From positions 1-51,254 of the IMG/VR virus record IMGVR_UViG_3300018015_000010: a stretch of DNA of 51,254 bases. One strand, written 5' to 3'. Position 1 is the stretch's first letter, and every line of letters begins with the position of its first letter. Positions 15,701 through 22,434 of this stretch are shown here, one piece after another. The translations under genes and the position numbers were made by a program. This stretch comes from a virus. Below the pieces are notes generated by a model. That model was not told the DNA's origin, searched no databases, and saw only the letters and a program-made list of their open reading frames with translations.

Positions 15701-15783
15701 GGCATCGTGGCCGACTTACCAGCGCCCACTCGGCAGTAGCGGTATAACTTTGGCGTCTGGTCTGGGACGCCGCACGGTGCCAT
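15658..15783 (-). CDS. possible 41-aa peptide
   Basis: ATG at 15783 with AAGGA upstream; open for 41 codons, three Arg/Lys-rich patches, no family. Together with a weaker frame at 15786-15935 it is all that could be coded in the 15595-16054 gap, which is otherwise unassigned. Confidence 0.3.
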   Translation of the reverse strand: MAPCGVPDQTPKLYRYCRVGAGKSATMPERQAGVIRATHGR

Positions 15784-16054
15784 TCTCAATCCTTCAGCGG
15801 GCGTGGCCGCCACCTTATCAGCGGACTGAGATGGTAGTCACTTTCGCTATCAACGTTCGCACGCCCGCCTCTGGCAACTCGCAGTCTCAGGAATCCCCAG
15901 GCCGCGTGCTGCCATTTTGGTGCCGCCGTAGGCATCTCAGCCCAGTCGACACTTCTGATCTGACTATAGAAACCGTACAAAGGGGCACGGCTAGTAAAGT
16001 CAGAATCCCCCTCTGCGGGGCTCGGCGGCAGCTTGCCTTGCTTTAATCTTTCCA

Positions 16055-16150
16055 GGGTAGATGCGACTGGACTCGAACCAGCGACCTCCGTCTTCCCACC
16101 ATTTAAGGTGCGCATACGGTGTTCTAACGCGGCTGAACTACACATCTACC
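16055..16150 (-). tRNA. non-canonical tRNA-like gene
   Basis: On the minus strand the usual tRNA parts are clear: acceptor AGATGTG with CGCATCT, TA at positions 8-9, D-stem GTTC/GAAC, variable AGGTC, and T-arm GCTGG-TTCGAGT-CCAGT. Two things are odd. The acceptor stem extends outward by GGGT/ACCC to 11 bp, so the discriminator base would be paired and no CCA is encoded. The anticodon arm is 32 bases instead of 17: CCGT/ACGG, a 5x5 internal loop, CACC/GGTG and a loop TTAAAT. No standard seven-base anticodon loop can be formed. It may be a degenerate tRNA, a tRNA with an insertion, or a tRNA-like structure with another role. Confidence 0.6.
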
Positions 16151-16179
16151 CCAGCTTGCCTTGCACTACTCAATCCCTT

Positions 16180-16431
16180 TCATGCAGCCTTCGGCTGTCG
16201 GTGCTGCTCGTGGGCGCGTACCAGTGCGTCGAACTGCCGCAATACCAGCCGGCGAACCCGCAGCGCCGTGGCGGCCGTGCGATCCCGCTCAAGCTGGCTA
16301 AGAACCCGCCAAATCAGAATGGTACGATCGGAGACTCCGATGTCGGCACGGAGTTTGTCAGCTTCGGTGCCGCGCAGATACATCCCGTAGAACGACTTCG
16401 CTTCGCTGCTGGCGTTCAGTTCGACGGGCAT
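16180..16431 (-). CDS. small probable DNA-binding protein, 83 aa
   Basis: Helical throughout, with LRADIGVSDRTILIWRVL resembling a helix-turn-helix. GAGGTGGCC precedes the ATG at 16431 and copy 7 of the palindrome lies directly upstream. A regulatory role is inferred from the helix-turn-helix look only. Confidence 0.55.
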   Translation of the reverse strand: MPVELNASSEAKSFYGMYLRGTEADKLRADIGVSDRTILIWRVLSQLERDRTAATALRVRRLVLRQFDALVRAHEQHRQPKAA

Positions 16432-16444
16432 GGCCACCTCGCGT

Positions 16445-16460
16445 CGTGCAGACCTGCACT
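16445..16460. repeat. AGTGCAG palindrome, copy 7
   Basis: CGTGCAGACCTGCACT. Overlaps the TAG stop of gene 16459..16809 and precedes the ribosome site of gene 16180..16431. Confidence 0.9.
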
Positions 16461-16809
16461 AGAAATTGAAGTTCGCTGCTTCCGACCGGAGGACACCCCT
16501 CCACGTTTTCAGCACGGCGTCGTACCCAAAGCCGATGACGGTATGTGGTGGGCAAGCGCAGGTTGGCGCATTGCCGTCCTTCCACTCGGCTCCACAGAGC
16601 CCGCAGCGCAGCCCCCAGAACGAGCCACGGTACCAGCGTAGACCGTCCAGCGGATAGAGGACGGTGAGTTCTCGGCACCTAAACTTCTCGACCATCGCCG
16701 CCTGCTTGGCGTGGTACCGCCGATTCGCTCCCGGAGATTCGCCCCGAAAATTCTCCGTTGATCGTCCTCGCGGCCAACCCGGAACGATGTCGCGCGCCTT
16801 CAATTTCAT
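16459..16809 (-). CDS. zinc-finger protein, 116 aa
   Basis: A Cys cluster CGLCGAEW ... CAC in the middle suggests a zinc finger within an aromatic-rich region. N-terminal 40 residues are basic. The ATG at 16809 overlaps the TGA of the upstream gene. No family recognised. Confidence 0.6.
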   Translation of the reverse strand: MKLKARDIVPGWPRGRSTENFRGESPGANRRYHAKQAAMVEKFRCRELTVLYPLDGLRWYRGSFWGLRCGLCGAEWKDGNAPTCACPPHTVIGFGYDAVLKTWRGVLRSEAANFNF

Positions 16810-17021
16810 ATCTGCACGTCCTCCGCATAGTACTCGCCCTCCGTCGTGCCTTCGACGCGGAACAGAAGGTCGCACCCCACATAGTAATTCGACAGGTAGT
16901 TCGCCAAGCGTAGCGCCTGCTCGCGCGTCCCGACGACGGTCAGCACGTCGGGGAAGTCCGACCCGAGCGACCCGTAGCGGTCGCCGTCCCGAGTGATTGT
17001 GTACTCGCCAACTTCACTCAT
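16806..17021 (-). CDS. small acidic protein, 71 aa
   Basis: ATG at 17021 with CAGGAG, overlapping the stop of the methyltransferase gene by four bases. Alternating hydrophobic pattern suggests a small beta-rich fold. Strongly acidic. No family recognised. Confidence 0.6.
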   Translation of the reverse strand: MSEVGEYTITRDGDRYGSLGSDFPDVLTVVGTREQALRLANYLSNYYVGCDLLFRVEGTTEGEYYAEDVQI

Positions 17022-19240
17022 AACGCGCTCCTGAAAAACAAAACGTCTTCCCATAGGACGGCAAGTTCCGGGTACTTCCGGACGTGCAGGCGCTTGAAGA
17101 AACTCATGCGCACGCGCTGGATTTTCTTGATGCCACCGTCCATCGTCATCTGCTCGCCAAGGTCTTCGGAGAGCATCGCGTGCTTGCGCTCGATGAGCGT
17201 GAAGCCTGCGGCTTCCATGAGCCGAATCGTGTCCTCGTCCAGGCGGCGGATAGCGCCATTTTTCACGGGGTTCTTGGTGACCAGGGCGCAGACGCCCCCG
17301 GGTTTGAGCACGGCGTGGAGTTCGCGGTACACGGCGAGCATGGCGCTTAGGTAGGTGTCTCCACGCTCTTTTCCTATTTGACCATCAGAGGAAGGGGATT
17401 CTGGGAAGTTAGGATTATTCCTTTTTTGTTGGTGCCAATCTCCTTCCCTAAAACGGTCGTCTCTCCTAAAGTTCTTGTCCTGGCACTGCGAGCTTGCCTC
17501 ATAGGGCGGGCTGCTTAAAGCAGCATCGATCATGCCGAATGGAAGGTTTGCAATCTGCCCCTCACTCTCGCCATAGACTCGTTTCTCGTCGCGCCGCATC
17601 TGAGCCGCAATCGCCTCCGCAGACGCGCGATGCCCCCTCCGGCTGCCGTCCTTATACTTCTCCGCCGCGACTGCCGCCGCCTTGTCCGGGTCCGACCATC
17701 CCTGCTGCCCGCCGCGGGCGCCACGCTCCCAAGGTGGACTTGTCAGTACCGCGTCAATGTCGCCGGCCGGATCCTTGAGATTCCCAATCTGACCGTCCGA
17801 TGTTCCCTGCGTCCGCGCCATGTACGCCCGATCGCCTACCTTATCCGTTCCCCCCGGGCCGTATCCCCGCTTGGCAATGCCGCATCCCCCGCCCGCCGCA
17901 GCTTGGTCGGAAAATGGCGGGCTCGACACCACGCCGTCGTATCCCTCATGCGGGTTCGCCCTCGCCTCGGGCCGGGCCGGCTCGAATCTCGACCGGAACT
18001 GCCGAGCCCCTGTTAAATCCTGGTCCGCATAGGGTGGCGACGCTACTACACCATCGTAGTCTTGGCGGATCTTGTGCTGCGCGTGTACCCCACTGACTTT
18101 TTTCTCTAGCGATGCGTCTATCCCGCTGTCCCCGCCAATGTTTCCCGCGTACGGCGGGCTCGTCAACACCCCAGCCACCTGCGCCTCTGCCAACACCTTT
18201 ATCAGACTCCTCGCATCCCCTCCCAGCACCACCGGTCGCGGCGCCCCCGGCATCTTCGCCATCAACTTCTCCACATTGGCGTCCGCCATCTCCAGAAAAT
18301 GCCGCTCCAACTCCACTCCCACCGTCTGGTACCCTAAACTCGCCCCCACCACCAGCGTCGTCCCGATCCCCGCCATGGGTTCACATATTCTAGAGGCTTG
18401 AATCAGGATTCTTGAACCTTCAGTAGGAAGAATTAAATTTCGACAGAGAGGGCAGGTTGGCAACGATTCAATAAGTCCTTCCTCCAAACTACATGGAGTT
18501 CTTTGAGTTTCTTTTCGTATTCGTGCTCTATCTTGGTATGGCATTTGAAACACAGGCCGAGGAGATTTGTTAGTGAAGAATTCCCGGTCTCGCGGTAAGG
18601 GATTATGTGATGGGCAAGGATGGGACTCACCCTGCAGATTCGACAGTTCTTGTCTCTCTCTCGTAGTAGAGACTTCTGTTTTTTCCAACCAGGCCCTCGG
18701 TGCTCCCTCCACCCGCCCTTCCAGCGGGGATGATTCTTTCCGGTATGCTCTCCTACTTTGAAGGTTGAGTGGTTCGGGGGATTCCCCTTCGCGAATTTGT
18801 TGCCCAGCAGAACAACCGATCTGCAGTTCATCGAGCAATACTTCTGATTTCGATTGCTCGCTTTGAATGGTTTTCGGCAGACCTGGCAGGTTTTTTCCTT
18901 GGTGCCGTTGCGAAGATACCAGCATTTCTGAGAGCAGTATACCTGTTCTGTGTCCTTGGCTTTGAATGGTTTCAGGCATGTAGGACAGATGAGTGCAGTG
19001 GTCATATAGAGATTTTAGGTGATGTAATCCTAGTTCGTCAACAACTATTTGAGTCTCCTTATTCACCCACCCCCGCTCTTCCATGTACCCGAATATCCGG
19101 TAGCACAGCCCCACCGCCATCTTCGCTGGATGCGCATTGCTCTCCCGCGTGAACAAGTCCCCCCGCACCCCACCGTAACAACCCCGCCATTCAACCGCGT
19201 CCAGCCCCTCGCTCATCTCGCTTACCTTTCCACTCCCCAT
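17018..19240 (-). CDS. DNA N-methyltransferase, interrupted by an HNH-bearing insertion
   Basis: An open frame of 740 codons. Residues 36-60 (HPAKMAVGLCYRIF) and 286-297 (ICEPMAGIGTTL, SAM-binding motif I) are the two halves of a normal amino-methyltransferase joined in related proteins with almost no gap; here about 220 codons separate them and contain an HNH gene in another frame. Downstream the catalytic (S/T)SPP(Y/F/W) motif appears five times (residues 361, 401, 440, 501, 577) instead of once, with repeated GQIGNL/GQIANL spacers. The C-terminal part (LHAVLKPGGVCALVTKN) is typical. The ATG at 19216 has a better ribosome site than that at 19240. Whether the insertion is removed is unknown. 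Confidence 0.8.
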   Translation of the reverse strand: MGSGKVSEMSEGLDAVEWRGCYGGVRGDLFTRESNAHPAKMAVGLCYRIFGYMEERGWVNKETQIVVDELGLHHLKSLYDHCTHLSYMPETIQSQGHRTGILLSEMLVSSQRHQGKNLPGLPKTIQSEQSKSEVLLDELQIGCSAGQQIREGESPEPLNLQSRRAYRKESSPLEGRVEGAPRAWLEKTEVSTTRERQELSNLQGESHPCPSHNPLPRDREFFTNKSPRPVFQMPYQDRARIRKETQRTPCSLEEGLIESLPTCPLCRNLILPTEGSRILIQASRICEPMAGIGTTLVVGASLGYQTVGVELERHFLEMADANVEKLMAKMPGAPRPVVLGGDARSLIKVLAEAQVAGVLTSPPYAGNIGGDSGIDASLEKKVSGVHAQHKIRQDYDGVVASPPYADQDLTGARQFRSRFEPARPEARANPHEGYDGVVSSPPFSDQAAAGGGCGIAKRGYGPGGTDKVGDRAYMARTQGTSDGQIGNLKDPAGDIDAVLTSPPWERGARGGQQGWSDPDKAAAVAAEKYKDGSRRGHRASAEAIAAQMRRDEKRVYGESEGQIANLPFGMIDAALSSPPYEASSQCQDKNFRRDDRFREGDWHQQKRNNPNFPESPSSDGQIGKERGDTYLSAMLAVYRELHAVLKPGGVCALVTKNPVKNGAIRRLDEDTIRLMEAAGFTLIERKHAMLSEDLGEQMTMDGGIKKIQRVRMSFFKRLHVRKYPELAVLWEDVLFFRSAL
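18386..19045 (-). mobile_element. intervening sequence inside the methyltransferase gene
   Basis: Roughly 660 bases, boundaries judged from where family similarity stops (after GWVNKETQI) and resumes (ICEPMAG). It contains a complete HNH gene (18433..19005) with about 40-50 bases on each side. The flanks are too short for a full group I core unless that core overlaps the HNH gene. The host frame stays open across it. Confidence 0.6.
18433..19005 (-). CDS. HNH homing endonuclease, 190 aa
   Basis: N-terminal half has tandem Cys fingers (CPTC...CSQKC, CQVC...CSMNC) for DNA binding; a Gly/Lys/Trp-rich linker (KNHPRWKGGW) follows, then the HNH nuclease CRICRVSPILAHHIIPYRE with a closing CFKCH (about residues 120-160). 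HNH enzymes of this sort cut intron- or insertion-less alleles and drive their own spread. It lies within the methyltransferase gene in a different frame on the same strand, placed at a conserved catalytic region as homing elements prefer. Confidence 0.88.
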   Translation of the reverse strand: MTTALICPTCLKPFKAKDTEQVYCSQKCWYLRNGTKEKTCQVCRKPFKASNRNQKYCSMNCRSVVLLGNKFAKGNPPNHSTFKVGEHTGKNHPRWKGGWREHRGPGWKKQKSLLRERDKNCRICRVSPILAHHIIPYRETGNSSLTNLLGLCFKCHTKIEHEYEKKLKELHVVWRKDLLNRCQPALSVEI

Positions 19241-19247
19241 AAGCTGC

Positions 19248-19706
19248 TCACTTCGTCTTTCTGTTGGTATGCTCCAGCTTGTGGCAACTCGCGCACAGCC
19301 AAATCACCTCAAGCGGCCTCATGTAATCCCTATGGTGCGCATGGAGCCTAAGCGCCTTTCTGCATCCTTGGCATAGCTTCGGACGAACTATCTTCCTTGA
19401 TCGAATCGCTACCCTCAAAGCGTCACGCGCCACCCGCTTCTCGGGATTTGCCGCATCCCAAGACTTAATCACCTCTGCGTAATCTCTCGCCCGTTTCCTC
19501 CCCTTTGTGTCGTACCAGTTCCGGTAGTACTCTCGGATTTCCGCCTTATGCTCCTTCCGCCACCGCCTCTTTAACTCCACCCCCCTATCCGGATGCTCTG
19601 CCAGCCACTTCAAATTCCGAGCCCTCGCACAAACCTTACACTCCCCCCGCCCTTTATAAAACTCGGCCTCCGGTTTTTCAGCCGTGCAGGTGTAGCATGT
19701 TTTCAT
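19248..19706 (-). CDS. HNH endonuclease, 152 aa
   Basis: Begins CYTCTAEKPEAEF (Cys pair, then CKVC), contains a basic helical middle, and ends with the HNH module CQGCRKALRLHAHHRDYM ... CASCHKLEH. Free-standing gene directly upstream of the methyltransferase, perhaps the source of, or partner to, the insertion inside it. A promoter-like TTGACA/TAATCT lies so close that the transcript would start at or near the ATG. Confidence 0.85.
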   Translation of the reverse strand: MKTCYTCTAEKPEAEFYKGRGECKVCARARNLKWLAEHPDRGVELKRRWRKEHKAEIREYYRNWYDTKGRKRARDYAEVIKSWDAANPEKRVARDALRVAIRSRKIVRPKLCQGCRKALRLHAHHRDYMRPLEVIWLCASCHKLEHTNRKTK

Positions 19707-19712
19707 AAACCT

Positions 19713-19740
19713 AGATTACTCTGATTTTTCTTGATGTCAA
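19713..19740 (-). promoter_or_regulatory. promoter-like site, leftward, leaderless
   Basis: Minus-strand TTGACA (19740-19735), 16-bp spacer, TAATCT (19718-19713), then six bases to the ATG at 19706. The transcript would have no leader. It could drive the leftward block from its right end. Confidence 0.5.
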
Positions 19741-19791
19741 GGGAATTCTCCTGGTTTTTGCCCGCTTTTTATTTCCTTCCTTTTCTTTGAC

Positions 19792-19817
19792 TTGAAAAAA
19801 TCACCCCCTTTTTTCAA
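19792..19817. repeat. AT-rich inverted repeat
   Basis: Perfect arms TTGAAAAAA and TTTTTTCAA around TCACCCCC. Lies between divergent promoters. The rest of the 19707-20184 gap is an AT-rich stretch (to about 19850) followed by about 200 bases of extreme G+C with no credible gene. Confidence 0.6.
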
Positions 19818-20128
19818 AAATTCAATTCCGATTTAGAGATAGGGCGCTGTCCTCAGTGAAAAAATAAACCGCGCGGCGGCGGGCGGGGGGAGAGCCTTGG
19901 GCGCGCGCGGCGGGAGCGGCGCGGTCGCGGAGTACGGGGAAGGTGTCGCGGTCCTCCAGATGGGGTGGCGCCGGTCGCCCGCAGCGAGCCATCCGCCCCG
20001 AAGGGACCGCCCAGGAGGCGCGCATAAGATAAGGATGCGAGCGGCGGACCTGGCGCCGAACCTCCACCCAGTTGCAGGCTCCTCGCACGTCGAGGGCCAA
20101 CTATCTGCGGCGAGCCCCCAGAATTAGA

Positions 20129-20156
20129 TTGACAAGTGCGTTGGCAGGTGTATAGT
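20129..20156 (+). promoter_or_regulatory. strong sigma70-like promoter, rightward
   Basis: TTGACA (20129-20134), 16-bp spacer, TATAGT (20151-20156). Best consensus match on the plus strand in this region; drives the rightward block starting at 20185. Confidence 0.75.
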
Positions 20157-20184
20157 GGAGACTGGAGACGACGAGGAGGGAAGG

Positions 20185-20352
20185 ATGATGACTAACGATT
20201 GCACTTGCATCGATGAACTGCTTTGCCCTGCATGTAACGCAGCCGTCGAGGAGTCGCTACATACAGGCGAGCCTATCGCATGGCCGCGCCGGCGCCCCGT
20301 AGTGCAGATTGACGACCTGTCGCTGGCTATCGAACGGCTGCATGATGAGTAG
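20185..20352 (+). CDS. small Cys-rich protein, 55 aa
   Basis: ATG at 20185 (or the second ATG at 20188) with GAGGGAAGG. N-terminal CTCIDELLCPAC resembles half of a zinc ribbon. First gene behind the strong promoter at 20129, hence probably an early gene. Function unknown. Confidence 0.5.
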   Translation: MMTNDCTCIDELLCPACNAAVEESLHTGEPIAWPRRRPVVQIDDLSLAIERLHDE

Positions 20353-20411
20353 CACCGGTCGCTGGCATGCTGGCGAGACCGCCGACCCGGCGCTGTGCCG
20401 AGAGGGGTAAC
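20346..20411 (+). CDS. possible 21-aa peptide
   Basis: ATG overlaps the TAG of the preceding gene; open for 21 codons and ends just before the ribosome site of the next gene. No other support. Confidence 0.25.
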
Positions 20412-20415
20412 GAAG

Positions 20416-20568
20416 ATGATCCGCTACGTAACCGTCGAGGGGATGTTCTGGGATGTCGAGCGGCGAGAGTACACGCGCGAGCGGCTGACCTACCGCATCG
20501 AATGGAGCGACGTGCTGGAGCATGCCGTGTACTTCCTGGTGGCGAGGTTGGTCCTCGCCGAGGCGTAG
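20416..20568 (+). CDS. small protein, 50 aa
   Basis: ATG at 20416; ends with TAG that forms the first bases of palindrome copy 8. Charged N-terminal part and a hydrophobic C-terminal helix (VLEHAVYFLVARLVLAE), so possibly a small membrane-associated peptide. Upstream AACGAAG is only a weak ribosome site. Confidence 0.5.
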   Translation: MIRYVTVEGMFWDVERREYTRERLTYRIEWSDVLEHAVYFLVARLVLAEA

Positions 20569-20582
20569 TGCAGGACTGCACC
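20567..20582. repeat. AGTGCAG palindrome, copy 8
   Basis: AGTGCAGGACTGCACC; stop codon TAG of the upstream gene overlaps its first base, and GCGCGACGAGGAGG with the next start follows. Confidence 0.95.
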
Positions 20583-20612
20583 GCGCGCAGGGAAGCGCGA
20601 CGAGGAGGATTT

Positions 20613-20843
20613 ATGACAATCAACATAACCAACACGCTCATCCGCTTATCACGACCGCCGTATCCAGCAGTATTCTTGGCAACTGGGCCTGACGGTACCA
20701 CGTGGACGTATGACGGGCCACGCGGCTGCGAAACTGAGGAGGAAAACTGTTTTAGGGCGCTCGTGGCACTAGCATTCGCGGGCCGCGGTGGAGACTGCCG
20801 GGAAATCAACGCCGGCGACAGCTATATACATCTCCGGCACTAG
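20613..20843 (+). CDS. hypothetical protein, 76 aa
   Basis: ATG at 20613 behind an ideal GACGAGGAGG site; the longer frame to 20367 reads through the palindrome and is rejected. Alpha/beta composition with PDGTTWTYDGP in the middle. No family recognised. Confidence 0.6.
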   Translation: MTINITNTLIRLSRPPYPAVFLATGPDGTTWTYDGPRGCETEEENCFRALVALAFAGRGGDCREINAGDSYIHLRH

Positions 20844-20904
20844 AATGCTGATCGCCCGCCGCGGGCGTCCGGCTCCGCTTGGCGCCCGTGGGAGGTTATC
20901 AGCT

Positions 20905-21033
20905 ATGAAGCGAATCACCCTAGCAGTTCTCTTGCTTTCCATTCTTGCGTTGACCGCCTGCCCACAGCCACCGCAGCCGACGTCTACCCAATCTTTCCCG
21001 GCCCGCCGGCCACCGATCCACGGGAAGCCATAA
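20905..21033 (+). CDS. proline-rich mini-lipoprotein, 42 aa (Rz1-like)
   Basis: MKRITLAVLLLSILALTAC is a textbook lipoprotein signal with lipobox LTAC. After cleavage only 24 residues remain, 8 of them proline. Very short, proline-rich lipoproteins are the hallmark of outer-membrane spanins (Rz1), which fuse inner and outer membranes at lysis. No Rz-like partner is seen overlapping it, so the role is uncertain. GGGAGGTT lies upstream of the ATG. Confidence 0.5.
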   Translation: MKRITLAVLLLSILALTACPQPPQPTSTQSFPARRPPIHGKP

Positions 21034-21041
21034 GGAGCCCC

Positions 21042-21248
21042 ATGCACCGAACCCGACAGATTGTCTCTTGCCTTAATTTCCTCTCGGCGCTGGTCGCTTC
21101 TGGCGTCGCGGGCGACTGCGCGGCGCGGCACCTCCACGGCGACGCGACGGTTAACCTTATTATAGCCGCTGGCCTGACCTTCGCGGCGCTGGCCATCTGG
21201 CCGACGAAAGGAGTCACAACCGATGGACCTGAAAACCCTTCGCGGTAA
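21042..21248 (+). CDS. small membrane protein, 68 aa
   Basis: Two hydrophobic helices (about residues 8-24 and 38-55). Starts nine bases after the mini-lipoprotein gene and overlaps the following regulator gene by 26 bases. Could be the inner-membrane partner of the lipoprotein, although it lacks the periplasmic coiled coil expected of Rz. AAGGAG upstream. Confidence 0.5.
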   Translation: MHRTRQIVSCLNFLSALVASGVAGDCAARHLHGDATVNLIIAAGLTFAALAIWPTKGVTTDGPENPSR

Positions 21249-21543
21249 ACTCAAGCTCACCCAGGCGGCCGCGGCGAACCTACTCGGTATCTCCGTCACA
21301 ACTTGGTCCCGATGGGAGACCGGTGCCAATGGACCTGATTGCCGCCATGCCAGCCGTATACTCCTCCTCGAAGAGGCCGCAGACATGAAACCCTGCCCGA
21401 AGTCCCCAAGCTTCGCCTTCACCAAGACGCCTCTAACCTTGGAGCACATCAAATCCTGCCCCGCCTGCCGCTTCACCTTCCTTCGCTTCGGGGATTCCGT
21501 AGTGCAGGACTGCACGACGGGAAAGGGGGCGCGCCGTGGCTGA
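21223..21543 (+). CDS. XRE-type helix-turn-helix protein, 106 aa
   Basis: Residues 7-48 are a Cro/C1-type helix-turn-helix: LRGKLKLTQAAAANLLGISV then TTWSRWETG. The C-terminal half carries a CPKS and CPAC pair. Such proteins regulate phage promoters. Copy 9 of the AGTGCAG palindrome lies within its own 3' end (coding VVQDCT), so it is one candidate for the protein that binds the palindrome family. Confidence 0.75.
   Translation: MDLKTLRGKLKLTQAAAANLLGISVTTWSRWETGANGPDCRHASRILLLEEAADMKPCPKSPSFAFTKTPLTLEHIKSCPACRFTFLRFGDSVVQDCTTGKGARRG
21501..21516. repeat. AGTGCAG palindrome, copy 9
   Basis: AGTGCAGGACTGCACG; inside the last codons of the HTH gene, 20 bases before the GTG start of the next gene. 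Confidence 0.92.
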
Positions 21544-21745
21544 CCCCGTTACCTGCCCCCGCTGCAATAACCCTTGCTCTGGTCTCTACTGGACCCGGCG
21601 CGCCGAGCTCGTCTGCGCCACCTGCCTCGACCAAATCGAGCCCGAGACGGTCAGCCGCTATGATGGCTGGCGCGATCGCGAATTACTGCACGACCGCCGA
21701 GCGAAGCTCGCTCAGGCCAACTTCAATTCCATCCCCCGCCTTTAG
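21536..21745 (+). CDS. small zinc-ribbon protein, 69 aa
   Basis: Begins CPRCNNPC and has CATC about 20 residues on, a typical four-Cys zinc ribbon, followed by a charged helix. GTG start at 21536 with GGAAAGGGGG, overlapping the HTH gene. Function unknown. Confidence 0.6.
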   Translation: MADPVTCPRCNNPCSGLYWTRRAELVCATCLDQIEPETVSRYDGWRDRELLHDRRAKLAQANFNSIPRL

Positions 21746-21757
21746 CCCACCGACTCC

Positions 21758-21781
21758 GGGCGCCGTGAACCATCGGCGCCC
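21758..21781. terminator. GC hairpin between convergent genes
   Basis: Perfect 8-bp stem GGGCGCCG/CGGCGCCC with loop TGAACCAT between the ends of convergent genes 21536..21745 and 21791..22096. No U-tract on either side, so termination is probable rather than certain. Confidence 0.55.
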
Positions 21782-21790
21782 GCCCCACCT

Positions 21791-22096
21791 TCAATATCCC
21801 TTGCGCTTGAAGGTTTCCCATTCCGCTTCGGAGTTAGGGTCCCGATTCCGCATTTCCCGGAACTGGCGCAGTCGACCGAGATCCTGCAGCCAGGACCCGC
21901 CGACTGGATTCGCCGCTGGCGCCGGTTCCGCGCGCTGCGGTGCCATCAGCGAGGGCTTCTCCGTCGGTTCTCCCTTAGCTTTTAGGTAGAGCGCCACGAC
22001 GTGGACCACCTGAGCGTTGACCGACCGCCGGTCTACCTTCGCCCGCTCAACCAAGCCATTGTAAATCTCTTCTGGTATTCTCAGTGTCATTCTCAT
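21791..22096 (-). CDS. Arc-like ribbon-helix-helix repressor, 101 aa
   Basis: N-terminal MRMTLRIPEEIYNGLVERAK then NAQVVHVVALYL is a ribbon-helix-helix (Arc/MetJ type) fold: a beta strand that inserts into the major groove as a dimer, then two helices. The C-terminal half is Pro/Ala-rich, then charged. It is the only leftward gene in the rightward block and sits directly behind an inverted repeat, which fits an autoregulated repressor. Start at 22096 (or Met3). Confidence 0.8.
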   Translation of the reverse strand: MRMTLRIPEEIYNGLVERAKVDRRSVNAQVVHVVALYLKAKGEPTEKPSLMAPQRAEPAPAANPVGGSWLQDLGRLRQFREMRNRDPNSEAEWETFKRKGY

Positions 22097-22118
22097 GTCA
22101 TAATGGTGTCACAATGAC
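22097..22118. promoter_or_regulatory. inverted repeat, probable RHH operator
   Basis: GTCAT and ATGAC arms flank AATGGTGTCACA, itself containing GTGTCAC. It abuts the start codon of the Arc-like gene, where binding would block initiation. Confidence 0.55.
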
Positions 22119-22300
22119 GCAGCCCCGTCAAGCGGATTCCACTAGGAAACCAAGCCGCGATCACTCGCAAGGCTCAAAAGCCCCCCGCAAAGCCTCAAAT
22201 ACACCAAAACTGATGTTAAAGAGGGTTTGACAAACACGCTAACAGACTTACACCGCAAGCGTCTGAGAAACAACACCTTACCACCACCTAAGGATTTCCC

Positions 22301-22328
22301 TTGACAAATGCCATAAGCCGCTTATACT
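22301..22328 (+). promoter_or_regulatory. strong promoter with AAGCCGCTT operator, rightward
   Basis: TTGACA (22301-22306), 16-bp spacer, TATACT (22323-22328). The palindrome ATAAGCCGCTTAT (22313-22325) spans the spacer and -10 box. Seven bases after the -10 is an ATG opening a 28-codon frame (22336-22422), so the transcript may be leaderless. The rest of the 22119-22434 gap contains no gene I can support. Confidence 0.75.
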
Positions 22329-22434
22329 GGAACCCATGAACCGGCTTGCTGGAGCAATCCCGAATCTCAAATATGCAGAGCGGACAGGGCGGAGACATCT
22401 AAGCCCGTCGATTCTCCTTTAGAATAAAGGACAT

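Noticed and set aside
15786-16145. A 119-codon leftward frame covering the tRNA-like gene
   Set aside because: Its first third is the tRNA sequence itself; only the part below 15935 could be a gene and it lacks a ribosome site.
18386-19045. Group I intron call for the methyltransferase insertion
   Set aside because: I could not find the conserved P7-type core and the non-HNH flanks are about 50 bases each, so only an undefined intervening sequence is reported.
19850-20127. Open frames on both strands in the very G+C-rich stretch before the 20.13-kb promoter
   Set aside because: Long frames are expected by chance at this composition; no ribosome site, low-complexity products, and they collide with the promoter.
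20769-21515. A 248-codon leftward frame
   Set aside because: It opposes four well-supported rightward genes with ribosome sites and its product is basic, low-complexity and without motif; a shadow.
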